Assembly (NCBI RefSeq): GCF_946223165.1
Contig: NZ_CAMIBP010000029.1
Coordinates: 1 to 36,306 of the forward strand
Reading direction: 5' to 3'
Length of the DNA: 36,306 bases
Origin: an uncultured Corynebacterium sp.
Lineage (GTDB): Bacteria; Actinomycetota; Actinomycetes; Mycobacteriales; Mycobacteriaceae
The first letter of the stretch is position 1; each line of letters opens with the position of its first letter. The translations under genes and the position numbers were made by a program. This document shows positions 15,527-23,996 of the stretch, piece by piece. The notes under the pieces were generated by a model. The model searched no databases. It worked only from the letters and a program-made list of their open reading frames with translations, and was not told the DNA's origin.

Positions 15527-15700
15527 TATTCAATCCTTTCGTTGGGTACGTCGCCCAATGATAGGCCCGATTAAATAATTTCGCCACACTGATGTGTCTT
15601 AAATTCCGGTTTGGCAGCAAACGTGCAGGTTTGTGGAACAAAGTACACTAGCCAGGCGTTGCACAAGGTACGAGTTTGCCAGCTAGAAAGGTCAATCGAA

Positions 15701-16354
15701 ATGTCGTGGTTGTTCAAGCCTGAACCGAAAATCGTTGCTGCTGCCGATGCCCTCCCGGGCCGCGCGGAGTCCATCCTCGCCGATCCGCGGCCGCACACGG
15801 TGCTGGGAACCCCGATTACCGGACCGTGGGAGGAGGGGCAGAAGTCCCTACTCGTCGGCATCGGCTGCTTCTGGGGTGCGGAGAAGATGTACTGGCAGAC
15901 CCCGGGCGTTCTGTCCACGGCCGTGGGCTATGCCGGCGGCACGACACCCAACCCGACCTACTTCGAGGTTTGCCAGGGCACGACCAACCACACCGAGGTG
16001 GTTCAGGTGACGTACGACCCGGAACAGATCTCCCTGCGCGACCTGGTGGTCATCGCGCTGGAGGCGCACGATCCGACGCAGGGCTTCCGCCAGGGCAACG
16101 ACGTGGGCACGCAGTACCGCTCCGCGTTTTATCCGGAGACAGAGGAAGAGCGCGCGGAGATCCAGGCCATCGTGGACTCCTACGCGGACAAGCTCAAGGC
16201 CAACGGCTTCGGCGACACGACTACGGAGGTAAAGCTGCTCAGCGAGACCGACTCTGGCGCCTTTTACCTGGCCGAGGATGACCACCAGCAGTACCTGGAC
16301 AAGAACCCCAACGGCTACTGCCCGCACCACAGCACCGGGGTCACGTGTGGATAA
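15701..16354 (+). CDS. msrA: peptide methionine sulfoxide reductase MsrA
   Basis: This 217-residue enzyme reduces methionine-S-sulfoxide in damaged proteins, using thioredoxin. The catalytic Cys56 lies in GIGCFWGAEKMYW. The conserved GYAGG, the NHTEVVQVTYDP block and the DVGTQYRS motif follow. The recycling cysteines are in the C-terminal tail (YCPHH and the last residues TCG). A roughly 45-residue N-terminal extension is present, as in the long actinobacterial and E. coli forms. ATG 15701 has GAAAGG 8 nt upstream. TACACT at 15645-15650 is a likely -10 element. The gene is divergent from sodA, which suggests a shared oxidative-stress response, though no clear shared operator was seen. Confidence 0.96.
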   Translation: MSWLFKPEPKIVAAADALPGRAESILADPRPHTVLGTPITGPWEEGQKSLLVGIGCFWGAEKMYWQTPGVLSTAVGYAGGTTPNPTYFEVCQGTTNHTEVVQVTYDPEQISLRDLVVIALEAHDPTQGFRQGNDVGTQYRSAFYPETEEERAEIQAIVDSYADKLKANGFGDTTTEVKLLSETDSGAFYLAEDDHQQYLDKNPNGYCPHHSTGVTCG

Positions 16355-16372
16355 GCGCGAGCTCTTCGACGG

Positions 16373-16852
16373 CTAGGCAAACTCAACGCGGAGTGCGGCG
16401 ATTTCATCGGTAATGCGCTGGCGCAGCTGATCGTGCTGAGGGCCCAGCGCGAACTCCGGATTCGACCAGCTTTCCCGCGGATAAAGCCACACGGGGTAGG
16501 GCTGCCGCTCCGCTGCCTCCCACGTGTAACGCGGAAAGATGTGCGTATGAAGGAATCCGTCGGTGTTGCCCAAGATTTCCACGTTGATGCGTCGGTACGC
16601 GGGATCGAGGGCGCTACAGGCGCGCTCGACCGCGTCCGCGATGAGATCGACGTCGGCGAAGTACGCGAGCCGCTCATCTCGGCTGAGATCGCTGAGCCGG
16701 TCGACCCCTAGGCGATTAGTGATTGCGACGGTGTAGCCAGGAAGGAACTGGGTGTCGCCGATGACGGCGAAAGAGGCATCGAGTGCTGCCATCACAGTCG
16801 GGTTTGTGCCAGCAAGGGCAGCGCCCACGCGATCGTGTTGCCATTCGGTCAT
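16373..16852 (-). CDS. HIT-like (histidine triad) protein
   Basis: This 159-residue protein fits the HIT superfamily of nucleotide hydrolases and transferases. The pattern is a GYTVAITNRLGVDRLSDL segment, an INVEILGNTDGFLHTHIFPRY strand and a WLYPRESW tail. In the triad H-x-H-x-H the first two histidines are present (HTH), but the third is Phe (IF). The middle, nucleophilic His is therefore kept. Its ATG overlaps the stop of the upstream hydrolase gene (ATGA), so the two are translationally coupled. It converges on msrA. A role as a dinucleoside polyphosphate or adenylate hydrolase is possible. Confidence 0.75.
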   Translation of the reverse strand: MTEWQHDRVGAALAGTNPTVMAALDASFAVIGDTQFLPGYTVAITNRLGVDRLSDLSRDERLAYFADVDLIADAVERACSALDPAYRRINVEILGNTDGFLHTHIFPRYTWEAAERQPYPVWLYPRESWSNPEFALGPQHDQLRQRITDEIAALRVEFA

Positions 16853-18684
16853 TCGTAGAATCTCCTTACTCGTTCGCGGAAATCAGAGGGCTTAGTGAAC
16901 TGGTCGTTATCGACGAAGTCGCGCATGCGATCGGCTAGCTCGGGGGTCAGCGGCGTGCGCGTCTGGGAGCCGAGGACGGCATCCCAGTACCAGAAGGTCT
17001 CCTCGAAGTAATTGTGGCCGTGGCCGCCGGGCACGTTGAGGGAGTTGACCTGATCCAGGGCTACCTGCCAGAACGTGATGAAGGGTGCCCAATTCAGGCG
17101 CCGGAACGTGTCGGCGAAGAGGGTGCGCGGGGTGGGCTCGTGGATCCAGTCGGGGCGGCGGTAGGCCAGCTTGAGGTCCCACCACACGATGGCATCGGAG
17201 GCGTGCTGTCCAAACAGCACCCGGGGTCGCTGCCATTCGGAGGCGTAGGGGCGCCCAAAGGCGTCGCGCAACAGGTGCGCCGGAGTGGCAGCGAACCGGA
17301 CGTGTCGGCCGGCATCGACAAGCGGGAGGCGCTCCAGGGAGCCTGGCTCGCGTCGGGCGGCGAGGCGCTGGGTGAAGGTGGTCATGCGGGGCGGGCCGGT
17401 GAACACGGCGCCGTCGCAGGCCTCCAGCAGATCCTCGAGCGACTCGAAGTTCTCCACCAGGGCGTAGCAGCCCAGGGACTCGCCGGAGAGGTAAAGCTTG
17501 GGCCGATCGTCAGCGGGCATGGGTTCGATGCGGGCGCGGATCATCTCCATGAGGTGGCGGGCGACGGTGACGCAGGCATCCCCGTCCACGAGGTAGGAAA
17601 ACACGGAGGCCAGATAGGAAAACTGGACGGTGACGGTAGCGCAGTCGCCCCGGGTCAGGAACTCGTAGGCGCTCACCGAATAGTTGTTGAGCCATCCCGA
17701 GCCGGCGGGCATCTGGATCACAATCGTGTCGCGGCGGAAGGCGCCGGTGCGTTCCATCTCCGCCACGGCCTGCTGGGCCGCCTGGAAGGGGCTGCGGCCG
17801 GGGACCAGACCGATGAAGATGCGGATGGGCTCGTGCGCGTGGTCGTAGCGCATGACCTCCTGGATGTCGCGGGCGCGGGGGCCGCGATTCAAGAAGGCGC
17901 GCCCCTGCGAGCCGACCGCGGTCCACTGCTCATAGGACCACGGGGAGCCGGAGCGCTCCGGCTCCCACGGCTGGGCGGAACCGGGGTAGACGCGGCGGTT
18001 GAGCTGCACGGCCTTCGCCGAGACGTCGCGGACGATGCGTCGCCACAGCATGCGGTCACTTAAGATGACCGCTGTGTATCCCAGCACGCCACCCACCAAC
18101 GGCCACGCCACCCAGCGCGGCACCCAGCGCTGCGCCTGGTGGGAGAGAGTAGTGGTGGCCGCCTGGACGGCCTCGCCCGCGATGAGCAGGATGCCGTAGC
18201 CCAAGGTTCCCAGGCCCACGCCGAGCGCGGCGGTCTCCGGCCCGCGGTCTAGGGCTTTGTTGACCAGCTTGGACTGTTCCTCCTGGTTGCGCAGCGAGCG
18301 CACGCCCACCACGAGGGTTCCCGCGCCCAACACGAGGTGCGCCGCGCGCCGGGCGCGCTGGCCTACGCGATCCTGTGGCCGCTTGCCGATGCTGCGCAAG
18401 CCTCGCTTGATGCCGAAAACTGCGGCCGTGGCGGCGAGGTGTCCTGTGGCCTGGCCGATGGCCACGTTAGCGGCGGTCACCCACCACGGGCGCGGAAGGA
18501 GCGACGGGGAGACGGCGGCCCAGGTGGCGACCTCCGCCCCCATGATTCCCGCCGACATATTCTGAGGAAGGCGCCGGCGTCCCGTCATGCGCACTCCCGG
18601 GGTGAGGTCACTTAAGACTTCGAGCCCGAAGATCGTCGCATTGAGGCCGGTGATCGCGACCCGCGCTGCCAACTTCTTCCACAT
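16849..18684 (-). CDS. membrane-anchored alpha/beta hydrolase (Abhydrolase_9 type)
   Basis: This 611-residue protein has an N-terminal membrane region (about residues 50-210, four or more hydrophobic segments), then a large alpha/beta hydrolase domain. The nucleophile elbow GESLG is at about 401-405 (Ser403). A later NSLNVPGGHGHNYFEETFWYWDAVLG block may carry the catalytic His. This is the layout of the actinobacterial Abhydrolase_9 proteins, thought to be envelope esterases or lipases of unknown substrate. ATG 18684 was preferred over GTG 18690. TTAACT lies 7 nt upstream, a weaker version of the leaderless element. It is coupled to the HIT-like gene by a 4 bp overlap, and an exact minus-strand copy of the 13-mer lies inside it. 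Confidence 0.82.
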   Translation of the reverse strand: MWKKLAARVAITGLNATIFGLEVLSDLTPGVRMTGRRRLPQNMSAGIMGAEVATWAAVSPSLLPRPWWVTAANVAIGQATGHLAATAAVFGIKRGLRSIGKRPQDRVGQRARRAAHLVLGAGTLVVGVRSLRNQEEQSKLVNKALDRGPETAALGVGLGTLGYGILLIAGEAVQAATTTLSHQAQRWVPRWVAWPLVGGVLGYTAVILSDRMLWRRIVRDVSAKAVQLNRRVYPGSAQPWEPERSGSPWSYEQWTAVGSQGRAFLNRGPRARDIQEVMRYDHAHEPIRIFIGLVPGRSPFQAAQQAVAEMERTGAFRRDTIVIQMPAGSGWLNNYSVSAYEFLTRGDCATVTVQFSYLASVFSYLVDGDACVTVARHLMEMIRARIEPMPADDRPKLYLSGESLGCYALVENFESLEDLLEACDGAVFTGPPRMTTFTQRLAARREPGSLERLPLVDAGRHVRFAATPAHLLRDAFGRPYASEWQRPRVLFGQHASDAIVWWDLKLAYRRPDWIHEPTPRTLFADTFRRLNWAPFITFWQVALDQVNSLNVPGGHGHNYFEETFWYWDAVLGSQTRTPLTPELADRMRDFVDNDQFTKPSDFRERVRRFYE

Positions 18685-18742
18685 GCGCACCAGTTAACCA
18701 AATTGGCGCGCGGTTTTCTCTCCGGAAGAGCACAATGGACGC

Positions 18743-19459
18743 GTGCATATCATCGCCCACCGCGGCTATTCCGGAAAGTATCCTGAGCTCTCGCCTATCG
18801 CCTTTGAGAAGGCCTTAGAGCTGCCCATCCATGGCCTCGAGTGCGACGTCCACCTCACGCGCGATGGCTACCTGGTCATCAACCACGATGACAGGCTCGA
18901 TCGCACGTCGACCTTGACCGGCCGCATAGAGCGCATGGACTGGGCGGATATCCGTCGCGCCGACATCGGCCAGGGCCGCTTCGAAGGCCAGGGCATCATG
19001 CTGCTCGACGAGCTCCTTGAGATGGCCAAGCCGTATCCGCACCACCTCTACATTGAGACCAAGCACCCCAGTCCGTACGGTGACATCGTGGAGGAGCAGA
19101 CCCTGCTACGTCTGCGCTATGCCGGGCTGGACGATGACCCCCGCATCCACATCATTTCCTTCTCCCACCGCGCCATCCGTAAAATGGCGCAGATTGCCCC
19201 GGATATGGACCGCATCTATCTGCGTCGGGACTGGGAGCGTCACATCAACCGCCCCGACATCCTCTTGTCGCAGCCCACGGGCCTAGGCATGTCCATGCTG
19301 CGCGGCCGCGTGCAGCCCGGCGCCATTGGCACCCATGGCCTGCCCACGTACATGTGGACCGTCGACCGCCCGGAGGATATGAAGTGGGCGTGGGCCAACG
19401 GCGTGGACATGCTCGCCACCAATCAGCCGGAAGTGGCCCTGCACGCAATCAACCTCTAA
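18743..19459 (+). CDS. glpQ1: glycerophosphodiester phosphodiesterase
   Basis: This 238-residue cytoplasmic enzyme hydrolyses glycerophosphodiesters to glycerol-3-phosphate and an alcohol. It opens with the catalytic HRGYSGKYPE (His5, Arg6), and GLECDVHLTRDGYLVINHDDRLDRT supplies the metal-binding Glu, Asp and His. The barrel ends with MWTVDRPEDMKWAWANGVDMLATNQPE, the family's C-terminal Trp-Thr-Val motif. There is no signal peptide, so it acts inside the cell. The start is GTG 18743, with CACAAT 6 nt upstream and no Shine-Dalgarno sequence. Its product could feed the glpK operon at 30701-33924. The symbol follows position relative to C. glutamicum glpQ1 and is less certain than the function. 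Confidence 0.9.
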   Translation: MHIIAHRGYSGKYPELSPIAFEKALELPIHGLECDVHLTRDGYLVINHDDRLDRTSTLTGRIERMDWADIRRADIGQGRFEGQGIMLLDELLEMAKPYPHHLYIETKHPSPYGDIVEEQTLLRLRYAGLDDDPRIHIISFSHRAIRKMAQIAPDMDRIYLRRDWERHINRPDILLSQPTGLGMSMLRGRVQPGAIGTHGLPTYMWTVDRPEDMKWAWANGVDMLATNQPEVALHAINL

Positions 19460-19480
19460 GCGGCAGGTATTCTTGACGCC

Positions 19481-20410
19481 ATGGCCAAGAAGAACAAGAA
19501 GAATGAGCAGCTCCCTGAGGGCATGTCCCGCCGTCAGGCCAAGCTTGCCGCCCGCGCCGCTGAGCGCGCTGCCTTTGAGAAGGACCCCCGCCCCTACGCT
19601 GGTCTCGCTGCCGAGTCCCAGCTGGTGGCCCTCCAGGAGTTCGTGCCGTCCGCCATCGCGAAGCTGAGCGTCAAGGGCTTCGACAAGGACGTCTACATCG
19701 CCACCGTTCTCCCGGGTGCCTCCGCCGGCCTCATCCGCGATGAGCAGTCTGGCGGCGACGCCTTCGTGGGCCTGCAGGTCCAGTCGCACACCCACAACCC
19801 GGGCCGCGACCTCGCCTTCGCCCTCAACTGGGCAAAGAACAACGCGCCGGGCTCCACCCTCGAGTCCACCGTTGCTGACGGTTCCCAGCCGGCGCTCACC
19901 GATCTACTGGACGCCGACGCTGTCCTCGACATCGAGGTCTACCAGGATTTCGCATGGTGGATGCCGGAGGGCGTTTCCGTCCCGCCGCAGCTGGCGCAGT
20001 CCATGCAGGCCGCTAACGACTCCGTCATCGAGTCGCACCAAGTGGGCACCAAGGCCGACGGCTTCGTGGGCACCGCCTTTTGGGCCAATGCCGGTGGCGG
20101 CAAGGCTCACATCCGTTGGGTCCGTCCGGCCGATGATGAGAACGCACTGCTCAACGGTCTGGCCCGCATCGCCGCCCGCGGCGAGCTTAACCTGGGGGAG
20201 ACCACCAAGTTCGCCGGCGTGTTCCGCACCCACGGCCTCATCGCCCCGGTCTTCGACCTAGATCCGACCATCGCTTATGACTCCTACGAGTCCGAGCTGG
20301 CCCGTGTCAGCGCCGCCATAGAGGCCGAGCTCACCAATGACGCTCAGCTCACCGCGGACGAGCGCAAGCAGCTGGAGAACATCAAGTCGCGCCAGGTGAC
20401 CCTGCGCTAG
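19481..20410 (+). CDS. DUF5926 family protein
   Basis: This 309-residue soluble protein has a basic N-terminal tail (KKNKKNEQ...RRQAKLAARAAERAAFEKDPRPYAGL), like the family's conserved start. A mixed alpha/beta body and a charged helical C-terminus (TADERKQLENIKSRQ) follow. No catalytic motif is recognised and the function is unknown. ATG 19481 is preceded by TATTCT at 19468-19473, exactly 7 nt away, so it probably has a leaderless transcript despite being only 21 bp after glpQ1. A strong hairpin terminator follows. Base composition and codon use are like the most highly expressed neighbours (SodA, SerS), with few rare codons. Confidence 0.88.
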   Translation: MAKKNKKNEQLPEGMSRRQAKLAARAAERAAFEKDPRPYAGLAAESQLVALQEFVPSAIAKLSVKGFDKDVYIATVLPGASAGLIRDEQSGGDAFVGLQVQSHTHNPGRDLAFALNWAKNNAPGSTLESTVADGSQPALTDLLDADAVLDIEVYQDFAWWMPEGVSVPPQLAQSMQAANDSVIESHQVGTKADGFVGTAFWANAGGGKAHIRWVRPADDENALLNGLARIAARGELNLGETTKFAGVFRTHGLIAPVFDLDPTIAYDSYESELARVSAAIEAELTNDAQLTADERKQLENIKSRQVTLR

Positions 20411-20433
20411 ACCGCTGAAAACTCTTCGCATGT

Positions 20434-20461
20434 GAAAGGCCGGGCTCCGGCCCGGCCTTTC
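20434..20461. terminator. bidirectional terminator
   Basis: A perfect 11 bp stem AAAGGCCGGGC/GCCCGGCCTTT with a 4 nt loop (20435-20460) has TTT at its plus-strand end and an A-run at its 5' side. It separates the convergent DUF5926 and LCP genes. Confidence 0.85.
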
Positions 20462-20506
20462 GTGATCGTGCGGGTTCCTTCGAATCCCACGAATTGTGTG
20501 TTCTCG

Positions 20507-21913
20507 CTACTTAAGCGACTCCCACAGAGCCGCCGTCCCGGCGTCATCCCAGAGGACCACGTTGCCAACTGCCGTGTCCGCGAACCCGGAGACCGGCACG
20601 GTCTCGGTCTCCACGCCGGAGCCCATGGCCAGCGCCACGCGCGCGAGGTTCCACACGTGATCGTCTTGCCCCACGACGAAGGACTGGGCTGTGTGGTTGA
20701 CCAGGGACACCACGCGGAATGGGTTGATGAGCGTGGCCGGGGACGTGATCTTGTCGAGCAGCGCCGCGAAAAACTCCCGCTGGCGCTGCACGCGGTCGAG
20801 GTCGCCCATGGCGGTGGTGCGGGTGCGGACATAGCCGAGCGCGTCGCGCCCCTGCAGGTTCTGGCAGCCCGCCTGCAGGTCAATGCCGGCCAGCGGGTCG
20901 TTGATGGGCTCGGCCACGCAGATGTCCACGCCGCCGACGGAGTTGACGACGTTGGCCAGCCCGCCCATGCCGATCTCTGCGTAGCGGTCGATGCGCAGGC
21001 CTGACCACTGCTCGATGGTCTGGCCCAACAGTGGTGCTCCGCCATAGGTGAAAGCCGCGTTGATCTTGTCCATGCCGAAGCCCGGGATGTCCACGTAGCT
21101 ATCGCGCGGAATGGACACCAGCTTGGCTGTGCCGCTGGTGGGGATGTGCAGCAGCATGATCGTGTCTGTGCGGGTGCCGCCGACGTCGCCGCCCGTGCCC
21201 AGCTCCTGCTGCTCCGCCTCCGTCATGCCGGCGCGCGAATCGGATCCCACGAGGAGCCAGTTCGTTCCGGCGGTGTTCGCCACTTGCTGGTAGTCCAGTG
21301 CGTCAATGCGCGCCAGTCGGGAGTCCGTCCACAGCCCGAAGGCGAGCGTGAGCACGAGGATCGCTGCGATGATGGCCCCCAGCCACCCGCCGATGACCTT
21401 GACTGGGTTCGCCTTCTTCGCGCGGCGGTGCGGGCGCTGCGCCGCGGGTGCACGCGTTGCTGCCGATGCCGCCGGCACCGACATTGCCGCCGCGGGGGCC
21501 GACGCGCCGCCGTCACGCCGCGGCGGTACCTGGTACGTCCCCAGCGGGGACTGCACGGGGCGTTGCTGCGACGCGCGCGAGGGCTGCCTTGCCGCCGATG
21601 CCGCCCCATAACCGGGCACGCCTGCACCGGCCTGGCCTACGCGGGGAAACGTTGCGGGCCCTTGGCCCTGCGATGCCGCTTGACCAGCGCGGGTCGCTCG
21701 CTCGGCACGCCCATCGTGGCCAGCACGACGCTGGTCAGCGGGTTTGGCGGCTTGGCGGCGCCGCACGGGGCGCCCATAACGGTCCAGCAGCGGCGTGCCG
21801 TCGGCGCCTAGGACATAATCCTCAAGCGCGCCCGAGCCGCTGGGCCGCGTCGACGATGCCTCGCCCCCCGCGCGCCGCTGCTCCCGCTGTGGATCATGTC
21901 CGTTAAAAGTCAT
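20507..21913 (-). CDS. lcpB: LytR-CpsA-Psr family cell-wall ligase
   Basis: This 468-residue protein has a long Arg/Gln/Ala-rich cytoplasmic tail (1-165), one membrane helix (about 172-196) and an extracellular LCP domain. Typical LCP blocks are LLVGSDSR, TRTDTIMLLHI, VSIPRDSYVDIPG, KINAAFTYGG, VNSVGGVDICV, GRDALGYVRTR and DLDRVQRQREF. LCP proteins attach arabinogalactan to peptidoglycan in this order of bacteria. The C. glutamicum order suggests lcpB rather than the essential lcpA; the symbol is moderately sure. There is no separate LytR_C domain. The ATG has TAGGGT 6 nt upstream, so it is probably leaderless. The N-terminal tail is rich in Arg and Ser and may interact with divisome or cytoskeletal partners. 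Confidence 0.9.
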   Translation of the reverse strand: MTFNGHDPQREQRRAGGEASSTRPSGSGALEDYVLGADGTPLLDRYGRPVRRRQAAKPADQRRAGHDGRAERATRAGQAASQGQGPATFPRVGQAGAGVPGYGAASAARQPSRASQQRPVQSPLGTYQVPPRRDGGASAPAAAMSVPAASAATRAPAAQRPHRRAKKANPVKVIGGWLGAIIAAILVLTLAFGLWTDSRLARIDALDYQQVANTAGTNWLLVGSDSRAGMTEAEQQELGTGGDVGGTRTDTIMLLHIPTSGTAKLVSIPRDSYVDIPGFGMDKINAAFTYGGAPLLGQTIEQWSGLRIDRYAEIGMGGLANVVNSVGGVDICVAEPINDPLAGIDLQAGCQNLQGRDALGYVRTRTTAMGDLDRVQRQREFFAALLDKITSPATLINPFRVVSLVNHTAQSFVVGQDDHVWNLARVALAMGSGVETETVPVSGFADTAVGNVVLWDDAGTAALWESLK

Positions 21914-21935
21914 GCGTACACCCTACCGCGTGATC

Positions 21936-21974
21936 GAAAAAGCCCCGCCCAATGAAATGAATCATGGGCGAGGC
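21936..21974 (-). terminator. terminator of the secreted Thr/Ser-rich protein gene
   Basis: Read on the minus strand, GCCTCGCCCAT pairs with ATTGGGCGGGGC with one mismatch and is followed by TTTTTCG. Confidence 0.75.
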
Positions 21975-22010
21975 AATCGAACGCGATGTATGCCCGCGTC
22001 TGAGTGGTGC

Positions 22011-22985
22011 TTAAGCCTCAGCCTTCTCGGAGGTGGTGGAGGTGGTGGACGCAACCGTGGAGGAGGTGGTGGGCGCAGCGGCGGGGTCAACGACCTCGAC
22101 CTTGACCTCGACGTCCTGATTAGCCTCGCCGACCTTTACGGTGACGGTGACCGTCTTGGTGTCGGCCTTGGTGGCGGTGCCAGAGATGACGCCGTCCTTG
22201 TAGGTCAGGCCTTCCGGCAGGTTCTTGACGTCAACGATGGTGACATTCTTGAGCTCCGGCAGGGTGACCTCAGTCTTGGTGTCCTTCTTGATGACGATGG
22301 AACCGTGGGAAACAACCTTGTCGCCATCGAACGTGAACTTAAGGTCCGTCTTCTTCTCGGGCTCAGAGGCGGGGGCCGTGGAGGACTCGGTGGTCGGCTC
22401 GGTCGACTTGGTGGTCGGCTCGGCCGACTTGGTGGTCGGCTCGGCCGACTTGGAGGTCGTGCGTTCGATGTTGAGCCAACCGGAGGAGCCCTCGGTGCCG
22501 GTGCACTCGGTAGCCAGGTAGGAGATGGCGCCGATGGCCAGGCCGATGGTGGCGACAGCGCCGAGGACGCCAGCGCCTGCGCGCAGAGCCTCAGCGTTAG
22601 CACCAGCGGCGATAGCGAGCTGCTCGTTGAAGATGCCCAGCTGCTGCTGGATCTGAGCGTTGAACTGGCCCAGAGCCTCGAAGCCCGGGAGGGCAATGTT
22701 GGCAGCAATGCCGACCGGAAGCAGGAACAGCAGCGGCAGGCCAGCGGCCAGGCCGACGCCGATGCAGCCAGCGGAGGAGCCGTTAGCGGCGGAGCTCGGG
22801 ACGGTGACCGGAACAGAGGCTTCAGAGGAGGCTGGAGCTGCTGCGGAGGAGGTGGTGGTGGCAGTTGCGGAGGTGGTGGCAGTAGCGGCGTCATTCTTGC
22901 CGGTCTGGGCGTTCACCGGGGAGATGAAGGTGACTGCCAGGGACACGGAGAGAGCGGCAGCCGCGAGAGAAATGCCTTTACGCAT
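22011..22985 (-). CDS. secreted Thr/Ser-rich protein with putative Ig-like domain
   Basis: This 324-residue protein has a Sec signal peptide (residues 1-26, cleavage after PVNA). Thr/Ser/Ala-rich stretches of low complexity flank a hydrophobic core (about 77-105 and 135-157) with two Cys (GCIGVG and ATECTG). Then come three degenerate copies of a (T/S)AEPTTKS-type repeat (180-200). The C-terminal part (215-300) has LPEGLTYKDGVISGTATKADT, a putative Ig/cadherin-like (He_PIG) fold. No sortase motif is present. It is likely an exported surface or matrix protein, with unknown function. The gene has a strong promoter (TATAAT at 23071-23076, minus strand), a good ribosome site (GAAAGGA), a 5' hairpin and its own terminator, pointing to high and regulated expression. 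Confidence 0.72.
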   Translation of the reverse strand: MRKGISLAAAALSVSLAVTFISPVNAQTGKNDAATATTSATATTTSSAAAPASSEASVPVTVPSSAANGSSAGCIGVGLAAGLPLLFLLPVGIAANIALPGFEALGQFNAQIQQQLGIFNEQLAIAAGANAEALRAGAGVLGAVATIGLAIGAISYLATECTGTEGSSGWLNIERTTSKSAEPTTKSAEPTTKSTEPTTESSTAPASEPEKKTDLKFTFDGDKVVSHGSIVIKKDTKTEVTLPELKNVTIVDVKNLPEGLTYKDGVISGTATKADTKTVTVTVKVGEANQDVEVKVEVVDPAAAPTTSSTVASTTSTTSEKAEA

Positions 22986-23020
22986 GGGTTTCCTTTCAAG
23001 AGATAAGAGTTAAAAGCGTT

Positions 23021-23076
23021 GTGGGTCACAAATTCATGTGGCCCACGCTGCGTTTGTATAACAGCCTGCCATTATA
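23021..23076 (-). promoter_or_regulatory. promoter and 5' hairpin of the secreted protein gene
   Basis: On the minus strand TATAAT (complement of 23071-23076) is preceded at 18 bp by TTAGAG. In the leader, GTGGGCCAC (minus strand, 23046-23038) pairs with GTGACCCAC (23029-23021): 9 bp with one G-T pair and an 8 nt loop. It lies 36 nt before the start codon. Confidence 0.6.
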
Positions 23077-23207
23077 CCCTGGTTTCCTAAAGAACTCTAA
23101 GATTTCCCGCCCCTTTTTGTGCGGTGTGTCACTACTTTACCTGTAATTATTGATTCTTGGTCCGCTGGTTCATAAGAACGAGCGAAGTGCTGGCGCTCGC
23201 CGTTGGG

Positions 23208-23996
23208 TCACCAGCGGAGGAATTCGGCGTTGCCGATGAGTGCGTAGCCCACGAATGCGACGGCATCGATAAGAAAGTGCGCGACCACCAGCGGCCACAG
23301 GTGGCCAGTGCGGTGATAAAAGTAGCCGAATATGAGGCCCATGGCGAGGTTGCCGAAGCCCGCAGACACGCCTTGATAGAGGTGATAGGAGCCGCGCAGC
23401 ACGGCCGAGGCCGCGATGGCGGCCCACGCGGGCCAGCCCAACGACGCCGGCGCGGGCGCGGTGTCGCGGCCAGCCGCCGCGTGGGGGACCAGGGCGGACA
23501 GCCGGGCAGTCAACCAGAACACCACGACGACTTCCTCGCCGAAGGCGTTGGCCCCGGCCCACAGCAGCTGGGCAGGAACCTCCACCCAGGGATTGGAGAA
23601 GGAGCCCGGGATGACCTCCTTCGTCCAGCCCTGGTGCAGAGCGACGGCATAGAAGGCGAGCCCGGGAATGCCGATGAGGGCAGCGAGCCCGGCGCCCAGG
23701 GCGGCATCGGCAAGCGCACAGCGGCGGGGACGGGAGCGCAGCAGGTAGAGGGCCAGCGCGCCCCAGGCGAAGAGGACGCCGGCGGAGCACAGCTGCAGGG
23801 CGACGTCGAGCCACGCGAACTGGGACTGCGTGGAATTGAGCGTGACCTGCTGCTGATTGAGCGCGACTGGGGAGAGCACGGAGTCGATGAGCCGCAACAG
23901 CGAGCGCACGCCCGACATGCCGAAGGTGACGGCGAGGACGATGACAACTTCCGCGACGATAGTGCGCCGGGACAGCGCCGGTGCGGTCGGCGTCAT
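23208..23996 (-). CDS. CPBP family intramembrane metalloprotease
   Basis: This 262-residue protein has about seven membrane segments. The catalytic region shows GANAFGEEVVVVFWLTARL (the Glu-Glu of motif 1), RGSYHLYQGV (motif 2, with His) and HFLIDAVAF (motif 3, His and Asp). These Glu/His residues form the active site of the CAAX-protease and bacteriocin-processing (Abi) family. The usual Arg three residues after the Glu pair is Val here, as in some actinobacterial members. ATG 23996 overlaps the stop of the upstream amidase gene (ATGA), so it is translationally coupled to it. An in-frame start at 24149 lies inside the amidase gene and was rejected. The substrate is unknown. A 13-mer copy at 23704-23716 encodes ALADA. 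Confidence 0.82.
   Translation of the reverse strand: MTPTAPALSRRTIVAEVVIVLAVTFGMSGVRSLLRLIDSVLSPVALNQQQVTLNSTQSQFAWLDVALQLCSAGVLFAWGALALYLLRSRPRRCALADAALGAGLAALIGIPGLAFYAVALHQGWTKEVIPGSFSNPWVEVPAQLLWAGANAFGEEVVVVFWLTARLSALVPHAAAGRDTAPAPASLGWPAWAAIAASAVLRGSYHLYQGVSAGFGNLAMGLIFGYFYHRTGHLWPLVVAHFLIDAVAFVGYALIGNAEFLRW

Noticed and set aside
16433..18063. Long opposite-strand frames inside the HIT-like and hydrolase genes
   Set aside because: High GC at third positions creates long antisense frames. They are composition-biased and have no family-like motifs, unlike the genes on the other strand.
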